Positions 1 through 5,707 of a stretch of 5,707 nucleotides of DNA are shown in pieces. The stretch is from Thermoplasmatales archaeon UBA582 (lineage in GTDB: Archaea; Thermoplasmatota; Thermoplasmata; Thermoplasmatales; Thermoplasmataceae). The DNA is taken from the NCBI GenBank assembly GCA_002502705.1, contig DAQB01000168.1, forward strand, positions 12,686-18,392, written 5' to 3'. The position numbers were made by a program, and so were the translations under genes. The notes under the pieces are model-generated. The model did no database searches. It was not told the DNA's origin and saw only the letters and a program-made list of their open reading frames with translations. Position 1 is the stretch's first letter; every line of letters begins with the position of its first letter.

Positions 1-3000
1 AAAGTCAGTTAAGGGAAACCTTTCTCCTGCTAGGGCTGGTTTGATTGCCTTTGTTGTCATGCTTATTGTTCTGCCCTCTGGTTTTGGAATGTTCAACGCT
101 GCTGTTCCTCAAAACAATGCTCCAGTGATAAATCAGGAGATTTACAATTCACTCCCATCTTTCATTCAACCTCTAGTTAACTATTCTTCTTCAAACGACC
201 AGTTTGTTGGAACCTATGGTTTTGGAATCACAAACAGCTCGACTCCGCTCAATCAGGCATTGACATGGCTGGCCACACAGAACACGAACGTCCCTCTTAT
301 TGACAGACCGGCTTTTGTTTCCTGGTGGGATTACGGCTTTCAGGAGCTGATAGTTGGGCAGCATCCCACCGTAGTGGATGATTTCCAGCAGGGCTTCCAG
401 GCTACTGGGCAAATGCTTTTGGCGCAGAACCAGTCTCAAATAGTCTCTCTTTTCATTGCAAGGGTTCTAGAGGGTTCTTATGACAACAACAGCAATTCAC
501 TACCTTTGAATGTGTATAACACCATGGTAAGCTACCTTGGTTCAAGCGAGGCCTCTTTCCTTTATGGCGACATAAAAAACCCTGGAGCTTACATAAATAT
601 CGTCTTAAATAACCCTTCAGTATACGGGAAGTTTATTTCCGGTCTAACAAGCGCAAACGCAATGTTTGCGGTCTTCAGCGGTTCCCTCTCTTCTAAATAT
701 TCCCTAACAACACTCAACAATTTATATTCTTCACTTATAGACGAAACTGGATATAATATACAGTATGTCACTATCGACCACAATCTTTTCCCTATATCTG
801 GTACAAATCCCGGTATCTTTTACGCACCTGAATATCTCACAGATAAGCTCTCTTATTCGTACCAGGGCGAAATTGTTCCGTATCCATACTACCAGATTTA
901 CGCAATCACATCCAACGCAACATACCAGTTGAATCAAACACCGACGACTGCTGTGGTCACAGGTTATAACATAGCATATTGCCCAGATTTCTATAATTCA
1001 ACCATTTACAGATTTACAGTGGGATATCCACCTTCTGTGGTTGGGTCCTCACAGGGGATACCAGGACTTACTGTTAACCAGACAACAGCTCCTATAATGC
1101 CTGCTTGGAATATGAGTAACTTTGAGATAGTTTATGCAAATGTGCCATGGAATCCTTATACTAATTACCAGAATCACACCAATGCATTCAAACTCATACC
1201 GATACAAACAGCCTACCAGTACGAGCAGGAACATTACGGTACTTCAATACTTCTTCCTACACTTGGGAGCATTCAGGGGGCCTATGATCCAATAGTTGCC
1301 TATTATCCTGGGGCTATTATAAGTGGTAGAGTGACGACACCAAGTGGTCAACCTGTCCCCGGAGCACATGTTACTCTATTCGATCAATACGGAATTCCTC
1401 ACGATGTCACAATAACAAACTCCAATGGTTATTACTGCTTAATAGGGGTTCCGGGAAACGATTCCATATATGTGACAGAAGGACAGTTAAACCGTCAGTA
1501 CCTAATTGGAGCTTCTGATCTAAACAACACCAACATAACAGTCACCCAGGCCCAGGCGGAAAGATTAGTTTCTGCAAACTCGGTTGGCGGAATTTCCGGT
1601 TATAAGATAACTGAAAACTTTATTGCAAAATCAGGCAATCTCACCGGCAACATAGAATTCGCTCTCAAATATACAGCCAATGATACAAAAACAGTTTCTG
1701 CAGGGAATGGCACTCTCAAGTTCACCACCCCAGAATCCGGTGCTCAGTATTCTGTGAGCGTTATAAATGGTAATTATTCCTTGAACTATGCCGTTCCAGG
1801 CAAATATAATGTGAGTTTTCTCTCGGATGGTAAATGTTATGAGAATTTTACATCTGTTTCAGTGAATTCTGGTTCAAACTCAAATAATAATCTCCAAATC
1901 AGAATGGATAGATTCCAACTATCAGTTTTTTCAGGAAGTTACCCACTCAACGAAGCGGAAGTATTTGCGATCTCGCCTCAATTCAATACCACTGCGTTCA
2001 CAAATTCAACAGGTATTTCTAATCTTTTTGTCCCTCCCGGGAATTATACCATTTATACCAAGGGCCAGGGATTTATTTCTAACAGGCATTACATTAACTT
2101 CGCAAGTTGGGGCCTAAATGCGTCCTTTACCGTTAGTCCTGTTCTCTCTTCTGATGTTTCCGGTAAAGTTCTGAATTCTAACCCGTCCACAATTTATTTC
2201 TATAGAAGCGGTCAGATCTCGGATTCCTGGAATGCAACAGTTAGAAATGGTAAATTTTCAATCGACCTTCCAGATGGTTATTACACAGTCTATGCTTCAA
2301 AGGGGAACAATGTATTTGCTTCATCCTATTTTATCACAAATAATACAACCATAAATATCTCACTTCAGCCTGCATATAATCTCAATCTATCGGCATATTC
2401 GAGATCAACAGCTAATGGAACAGGTTTCTTTGAAGTCGTTTCTGATAATGCACTGCTCATTTCCCCGACTTCTAAATCATACAATTTCACCTTCACCATA
2501 CCGGGGAATGTTTACTCAATGGCAGCCGAATTCAAGTCAAACGGCATCATAACAGGTTCGATTATGCAGATGCAGATATTGGGAAACTATCAGCTTCAAC
2601 TGCCTCTTAACTATAAAACAAATGTAAGCATTGGTACCTTGGATAATCAGTTTAAGAAATTTTTCCCTGATACCGGGGTGGTCATAGAATATCAAAATGC
2701 CCTGCCAATATTTGCCGCGCCGGTGACTTCATCCGGAACATCTTTTGTAATCCACCCAATATCTGCAAGAAGTACATATCAACTTGACCTTATTTCGCCC
2801 GGATTTGAGAAGGCAGTTTCGACTCTTTCTGGTAACTCTACGTCAGTTGGTATGGTTATGACACCTAATAAATCAACATTAAACCTTTACTTAAGAACTT
2901 CAGTGGCAAGCAATTCCTTGATCACAGCAACTCTTAACGGAGTAGATTCCTATGTGGTTTCTGTTACAAACGGGACCGGATCCTGTCCAGTTTTCCCTGG

Positions 3001-4837
3001 TGTATATTCACTTTCCCTTTTCTCCAGCAGTGCAGCAGTAAATGCAGTAAATAAGATCATAACAGTACCTGTGAGTACAACTTCTTACTTTAATTCTGCT
3101 TATACAACAAAATTTTCTATAATATCCTCGACTGGAACATCAGTTATCTTCAATCAGGATGGAATACGCGTCAACCAAACAGCATTATCTTCAGGTCAGT
3201 ACACAGTGTATGTTCTGAATGGAACGGAGGCGAATATTTCCGAAGTATATATAACATCGAATACCACCGTTTATCCCGTCTACCAGCCCAGTTTATCTGT
3301 TACATTAAATAATTCACTTGGTACCCCCGGAGGGCTATATTTCATATCTTCCAAATCAGGTCTAATATCTACATCAAATAATTATGTTATTTTGCCAGTT
3401 GGAACGTATGGTATTAAATATATCAGGAATTATACCTTAAATCAGGTTAGATACACGGAATCTGGATCTGGCCTGTTTGTACTGAATAAAGCAGGCAATG
3501 TTGTTGTTCCTGTCACAGAAAAAGTGGTTTCTGTCAACGTAAATGGTACGACTATTTATAATGGGGCACCTTTGCCTTACAGCCGCGTTTTCGCTTATAA
3601 TTCAACTGGTTCAATAGTTAATAGCACAGTGAGCAATGCATACGGTAAATATTCAATGAACCTGCCAAGCAGCAACTACACACTATATGCCACCCTGAAT
3701 TCGAGTCATCTTGCCGGATTTGATTATCTACGTATTAATTCAAATTATCTTTCGTTTTCAAATAATATATACTTAACAAATTCATATCTGACTAAAATAT
3801 ACGTTTCTAGATTAAATTTCCCGGTCACTTCAAATGTCACAATTTCATTTAATTCTTCTGTTATATTATATAATACAACCTATCCGGGGATATATCTCCC
3901 GACCGGTATCTACACATTCAGTGCACTGGAAAATATAACACAGACTAATTACACAGGCGCTTCTCTAAACGTATCTTGGAGCACTTCAACAACAGAATTA
4001 GTTAATTCCCACAATACATACATTACCCTCTCACTTTCAAGGGTTGACATTTACAGATTTAGCTCTGGTATGGTTTCAAACGTTACCTCTGCCAACGAAA
4101 GTCAAAATGTGTCAAACATTGAATTTTATATTGTAAACAATGGAAATACAGCTGTTAATATGACATTTTCTTCGGGTTCTGCAAATACGACCGTATCTGT
4201 AAACAGGACTAAGGTCTATGTTGAGCCTGGCCAGAAAGTATTGCTAAGCGCAAATGTTGTTCTCCCTAACAATCTACCCGCAGGCAGGAACAGGATAATT
4301 CTTAATGCAACCTATGGTTCATCTGTGTATAAAGTCAGCCTGTTTGTCAATATTGTTAACCATCCGGGATTCAGGGTTTACCTTGTACCTTCACTTGACT
4401 CAGTTTATGGTTCCAGGATCAGTATTCCAATCAGGATACAGAATACTGGAAACACAAATCTATCAATCAGAGCGGTTCTTGACTCAGCTAATCTCTCTTC
4501 AGAATACTCCTGGAACTCAAGTTTGAGTTCGTCTAATATTAAGGTGCAATATTTCAGCACAGTGTCAATATTCCTGAGCATTTCGCAGATCAATACATCC
4601 TTCTTTACTGGAACCGCAAACCTCATGTTTTCATCCCACGATCTAAAGAGCCAAGCGCTTAACGTAACTATTAATTTCCCCAGCTCAGTAAGCCTTAGAT
4701 TGCAGACGACCGGTACCAGAATTACAACATTTACCGGAGATCCCACACTTACTTTAATTACCGGGATTATTATCATAGCAGCATCAGTCGTAATAGGATT
4801 AATTGCTGCTTCAGCCAGGGGAAGGAGGAAGAGATGA
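1..4837 (+). CDS. aglB: Archaeal oligosaccharyltransferase AglB/STT3, 5'-partial, with giant C-terminal surface extension
   Basis: This is the catalytic enzyme of archaeal N-glycosylation, which transfers an oligosaccharide from a dolichol-type lipid carrier to Asn of N-X-S/T sequons on the outer membrane face. The frame is open from nt 2 with no upstream stop, so the gene is cut at its 5' end. The TTG at nt 41 lies inside the last helix of the membrane domain and is not a credible start. Seen in order: membrane helix (about residues 1-20), WWDYG (95-99), FQQG (115-118), an archaeal-AglB-like stretch around DHNLFPISG (246-254) and FYAP (260-263), then YRF and FEIVYAN strands to about 415. A carboxypeptidase-regulatory-like domain follows (424-480), then more beta-sandwich units to about 1333, two NEW3/CARDB-like domains (1334-1547), a membrane helix (about 1568-1591) and the tail RGRRKR. 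Typical AglB proteins have around 800-1,000 residues in all, so about 1,180 residues here look like an added extension. The DK/MI motif was not assigned with confidence. The family call is secure; the role of the extension is unknown. Confidence 0.93.
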   Translation, partial: KSVKGNLSPARAGLIAFVVMLIVLPSGFGMFNAAVPQNNAPVINQEIYNSLPSFIQPLVNYSSSNDQFVGTYGFGITNSSTPLNQALTWLATQNTNVPLIDRPAFVSWWDYGFQELIVGQHPTVVDDFQQGFQATGQMLLAQNQSQIVSLFIARVLEGSYDNNSNSLPLNVYNTMVSYLGSSEASFLYGDIKNPGAYINIVLNNPSVYGKFISGLTSANAMFAVFSGSLSSKYSLTTLNNLYSSLIDETGYNIQYVTIDHNLFPISGTNPGIFYAPEYLTDKLSYSYQGEIVPYPYYQIYAITSNATYQLNQTPTTAVVTGYNIAYCPDFYNSTIYRFTVGYPPSVVGSSQGIPGLTVNQTTAPIMPAWNMSNFEIVYANVPWNPYTNYQNHTNAFKLIPIQTAYQYEQEHYGTSILLPTLGSIQGAYDPIVAYYPGAIISGRVTTPSGQPVPGAHVTLFDQYGIPHDVTITNSNGYYCLIGVPGNDSIYVTEGQLNRQYLIGASDLNNTNITVTQAQAERLVSANSVGGISGYKITENFIAKSGNLTGNIEFALKYTANDTKTVSAGNGTLKFTTPESGAQYSVSVINGNYSLNYAVPGKYNVSFLSDGKCYENFTSVSVNSGSNSNNNLQIRMDRFQLSVFSGSYPLNEAEVFAISPQFNTTAFTNSTGISNLFVPPGNYTIYTKGQGFISNRHYINFASWGLNASFTVSPVLSSDVSGKVLNSNPSTIYFYRSGQISDSWNATVRNGKFSIDLPDGYYTVYASKGNNVFASSYFITNNTTINISLQPAYNLNLSAYSRSTANGTGFFEVVSDNALLISPTSKSYNFTFTIPGNVYSMAAEFKSNGIITGSIMQMQILGNYQLQLPLNYKTNVSIGTLDNQFKKFFPDTGVVIEYQNALPIFAAPVTSSGTSFVIHPISARSTYQLDLISPGFEKAVSTLSGNSTSVGMVMTPNKSTLNLYLRTSVASNSLITATLNGVDSYVVSVTNGTGSCPVFPGVYSLSLFSSSAAVNAVNKIITVPVSTTSYFNSAYTTKFSIISSTGTSVIFNQDGIRVNQTALSSGQYTVYVLNGTEANISEVYITSNTTVYPVYQPSLSVTLNNSLGTPGGLYFISSKSGLISTSNNYVILPVGTYGIKYIRNYTLNQVRYTESGSGLFVLNKAGNVVVPVTEKVVSVNVNGTTIYNGAPLPYSRVFAYNSTGSIVNSTVSNAYGKYSMNLPSSNYTLYATLNSSHLAGFDYLRINSNYLSFSNNIYLTNSYLTKIYVSRLNFPVTSNVTISFNSSVILYNTTYPGIYLPTGIYTFSALENITQTNYTGASLNVSWSTSTTELVNSHNTYITLSLSRVDIYRFSSGMVSNVTSANESQNVSNIEFYIVNNGNTAVNMTFSSGSANTTVSVNRTKVYVEPGQKVLLSANVVLPNNLPAGRNRIILNATYGSSVYKVSLFVNIVNHPGFRVYLVPSLDSVYGSRISIPIRIQNTGNTNLSIRAVLDSANLSSEYSWNSSLSSSNIKVQYFSTVSIFLSISQINTSFFTGTANLMFSSHDLKSQALNVTINFPSSVSLRLQTTGTRITTFTGDPTLTLITGIIIIAASVVIGLIAASARGRRKR
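323..337 (+). other. WWDYG catalytic-domain signature of AglB/STT3
   Basis: Codons tgg tgg gat tac ggc encode WWDYG, the invariant signature of STT3, AglB and PglB oligosaccharyltransferases. In known structures this motif forms the pocket that recognises the Ser/Thr at +2 of the acceptor sequon. It sits about 75 residues after the last helix of the membrane domain, as expected for the start of the soluble C-terminal domain. It is followed by GQHPTVVDDFQQG and LLAQNQ, which match the usual archaeal pattern of a Gly-X-X-Pro loop, an FQ-G turn and an LA-helix. All five residues are intact, so the enzyme is predicted to be active. Confidence 0.95.
1310..4039 (+). repeat. Array of about 11 degenerate carboxypeptidase-regulatory-like beta-sandwich units within AglB (residues 424-1333)
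   Basis: This is a protein-level repeat, not a DNA repeat. A shared core recurs: a strand ending in a turn of the form P/S-x-G-x-Y-x-V/I/L, then 10-15 residues, then an I-T/N-x-T strand and a closing hydrophobic strand. Copies of the turn include PGKYNVSF (586), PGNYTIYT (666), DGYYTVYA (745), PGVYSLSL (986), SGQYTVYV (1051), VGTYGIKY (1120), SSNYTLYA (1210) and TGIYTFSA (1288). The first unit (ISGRV, PVPGAHVTLFD, SNGYY) and the one near 1161-1249 (PLPYSRVFAYNSTG, YGKYSMNLP) fit the CarboxypepD_reg pattern best. Others are only recognisable by their turn. Approximate unit limits are 424-500, 535-622, 623-703, 704-777, 778-859, 860-942, 943-1021, 1022-1083, 1084-1160, 1161-1250 and 1251-1333. 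The fold class is probable; the unit count is approximate. Confidence 0.65.
4040..4681 (+). other. Two NEW3/CARDB-like extracytoplasmic beta domains of AglB (residues 1334-1547)
   Basis: Two successive segments carry the pattern of a strand ending in N-x-G-N-T followed by a long strand and a P-G-Q/leucine-rich edge, as in NEW3 and CARDB immunoglobulin-like domains. The first has FYIVNNGNTAVNMTF (1362-1376), VEPGQKVLLSANVVLP (1394-1409) and LPAGRNRIILNAT (1412-1424). The second has IPIRIQNTGNTNLSIRAVL (1462-1480) and a closing strand LNVTINF (1540-1546). They sit directly before the C-terminal membrane helix and may act as a membrane-proximal stalk. The downstream gene carries domains of similar type. 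The assignment is by eye from motif spacing. Confidence 0.6.
4742..4834 (+). other. C-terminal membrane anchor and basic tail of AglB
   Basis: Residues 1568-1591 form one long uncharged hydrophobic segment (core LITGIIIIAASVVIGLIAA), followed by SARGRRKR and the stop. The positive-inside rule puts the tail in the cytoplasm and the whole 1,550-residue region before it outside. With the multi-pass domain at the N-terminus, this makes the enzyme anchored at both ends. The segment lacks the PGF motif of archaeosortase substrates, so it is read as a permanent anchor and not a sorting signal. Confidence 0.85.
4823..4828 (+). promoter_or_regulatory. Shine-Dalgarno sequence for the downstream membrane protein
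   Basis: AGGAGG lies five bases before the ATG at nt 4834 and within the last codons of aglB, where the same bases encode part of the RRKR tail. With the ATGA start/stop overlap, it fixes the downstream start codon and points to translational coupling with aglB. Confidence 0.85.
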
Positions 4838-5610
4838 AGAGAATACTTTTTTTAGTTGCAGTCGCAGCAATAATGCTGATGCCGGCAATATCTGTGGCTG
4901 GCTCAGGGGGCGGTTCAGTCTATCCTTCTATTTTTTCATCCACAGTTGAATACCATACGGTTTACACCGGCGAAAGCTTTTCACTTTACGTAAATTCAAC
5001 TTACGGTTTCGATAACTATTCGGCTCTTTTATTGTTCTCTGGCAATAACTTAACGGGTATATCACCCGGGACGAGTTTAAACATTACAAAAGATTCGTCA
5101 CCATATATGCAGTTTAACATAACTGCACCATCATGCGCCGAGGATCTTAATGTTCTCCTCGAGACATCGGCAGAAGCCGGAAGTAATATTGTTACATATT
5201 CAACAACCTTCACAATTCACGTAGTGGAGCCAATAAATATGTCTGCCACTATTTCCAATCCCACACAATTCACATTGCACAATGTGACTGTGACTTTTGC
5301 CATAAACGGTGTTAATGTCTCCACTCAAGTTATTTCCAGTCTGTCTCCGTACGCATCAACTGTTGTGAATACTAAAACTCCTGATCGGTATCTGTTATCA
5401 AACGGGGATAACGCATTAAACGTATATGTGAGCACTCCTGTAGTTACTATAAAAGGTGCAACCTCAACATTCTATTATGGAACTCCACCTAACTATACCT
5501 GGATATATTATGTTGCCGCAGTAGTCATTGCCTTCATGCTTTTCCTGGTCTTTGGAGCTTCCAGACGCGTTCCGCAGATTAGAAGGCCAAAATGGAGAAA
5601 GAAACCGTAA
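4834..5610 (+). CDS. Sequon-rich single-pass surface membrane protein, translationally coupled to AglB
   Basis: No named family is recognised. The 258-residue protein starts with a signal peptide (MKRILFLVAVAAIMLMPAISVA, likely cut after Ala22), followed by a Gly/Ser linker and two extracytoplasmic beta domains. The first (about 30-130) resembles NEW3/CARDB domains, with GESFSLYVNSTYGF and FNITAPS strands. The second (about 131-202) has ISNPTQFTLHNVTVTFAING, a CARDB-like strand pair. A membrane helix (about 224-242) and a strongly basic tail ending RRPKWRKKP follow, giving outside-N, inside-C topology. By hand count there are nine N-X-S/T sequons (N54, N61, N72, N83, N95, N135, N150, N161, N220) and one Cys. 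Its ATG overlaps the aglB stop and is served by AGGAGG. The plan copies the C-terminal end of AglB. It could be an oligosaccharyltransferase accessory subunit, an acceptor-presenting factor, or just a co-expressed glycoprotein; the sequence alone does not decide. That it is a real gene is near certain. Confidence 0.92.
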   Translation: MKRILFLVAVAAIMLMPAISVAGSGGGSVYPSIFSSTVEYHTVYTGESFSLYVNSTYGFDNYSALLLFSGNNLTGISPGTSLNITKDSSPYMQFNITAPSCAEDLNVLLETSAEAGSNIVTYSTTFTIHVVEPINMSATISNPTQFTLHNVTVTFAINGVNVSTQVISSLSPYASTVVNTKTPDRYLLSNGDNALNVYVSTPVVTIKGATSTFYYGTPPNYTWIYYVAAVVIAFMLFLVFGASRRVPQIRRPKWRKKP

Positions 5611-5707
5611 TTCAGGCAGTCTTGATTAGTGCTCTTCTAAGTGTTGTAAATTCAATCTCATAAAGATCCCGTCTTCTATGCCCGGCGTAAACAGGGTAAG
5701 AAACCAT
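5611..5707. other. Unassigned right-hand end; possible partial gene on either strand
   Basis: No gene can be fixed here. Three readings remain open to the right edge. On the minus strand, one frame ends in a TGA at 5612-5614 (C-terminus DLYEIEFTTLRRALIKTA), one base beyond the stop of the + strand gene. Another minus frame ends in a TAA at 5626-5628 (C-terminus PGIEDGIFMRLNLQHLEEH). On the plus strand, an ATG at 5678 begins MPGVNRVRNH, with a weak TATA-like TAAATT at 5647-5652, about 28 bases upstream, where a box would lie for a leaderless transcript. A convergent gene end or a new + strand gene are about equally likely. No T-tract of five or more, hairpin or clear terminator is seen. Confidence 0.3.

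Noticed and set aside
41..43. TTG as the start codon of the long gene
   Set aside because: The frame is open to the left edge, no Shine-Dalgarno precedes it, and the codon falls inside the last helix of a membrane domain that must be longer. The true start is outside the window.
191..1234. Four short minus-strand open frames across the AglB catalytic region
   Set aside because: They are antisense to sequence carrying WWDYG and other conserved AglB features, and look like shadows.
1310..4039. DNA-level tandem repeats, CRISPR or a mobile element in the array region
   Set aside because: The repetition is visible only in protein motifs; no near-identical DNA units, terminal repeats or spacers were seen.
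4305..4526. 73-residue plus-strand open frame in another phase
   Set aside because: It overlaps the NEW3/CARDB-like region of AglB, has no Shine-Dalgarno, and shows no family signal.
4405..4776. 123-residue minus-strand open frame
   Set aside because: It is fully antisense to the well-supported C-terminal domain and membrane helix of AglB, and shows no recognisable domain.
4742..4834. PGF-CTERM archaeosortase sorting signal at the AglB C-terminus
   Set aside because: The helix plus basic tail is similar in plan, but the PGF motif is absent. A permanent membrane anchor is simpler.
5592..5663. 23-residue plus-strand ORF (MEKETVIQAVLISALLSVVNSIS) overlapping the end of the second gene
   Set aside because: A weak AGAAGG lies five bases before the ATG, but the ORF is very short, matches nothing known to me, and is likely chance.

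Overview
The window is most likely from a wall-less, acidophilic archaeon of the Thermoplasmata (Thermoplasmatales-like). The main gene encodes an archaeal AglB/STT3-type oligosaccharyltransferase, recognised by its WWDYG motif. The DNA is fairly AT-rich, ATA and AGA/AGG codons are common, and both secreted proteins are rich in Asn, Ser, Thr and Tyr and poor in charge and cysteine, as expected for a glycosylated surface facing acid. The order-level assignment is inference. The archaeal assignment of the oligosaccharyltransferase is firm.

Layout: nt 1-4837 (+) is the 3' part of aglB. The frame is open to the left edge, so the true start and nearly all of the multi-pass membrane domain lie upstream. 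What remains is the last membrane helix of that domain, the soluble catalytic domain with WWDYG at nt 323-337, and an extension of about 1,180 residues. The extension holds a long series of degenerate carboxypeptidase-regulatory-like beta-sandwich units, two NEW3/CARDB-like beta domains, a second C-terminal membrane helix and a basic cytoplasmic tail. nt 4834-5610 (+) is a 258-residue single-pass membrane protein whose start codon overlaps the aglB stop as ATGA, preceded by a strong Shine-Dalgarno sequence. The last 97 bases hold no gene I can assign. They may contain the end of a convergent gene or the start of a further + strand gene.

How they work together: AglB moves a lipid-linked glycan onto Asn in N-X-S/T sequons on the outer face of the membrane. 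The second protein is translationally coupled to it and has the same plan as AglB's own C-terminus: extracytoplasmic beta domains rich in sequons, one membrane helix and a basic tail. I infer that it is an accessory partner of the enzyme or a major glycoprotein substrate. No RNA genes, mobile elements, CRISPR arrays or exact DNA repeats were seen.

Residue numbers for the first protein count the TTG codon at nt 41 as residue 1. That codon is only a reference point, not the true start.
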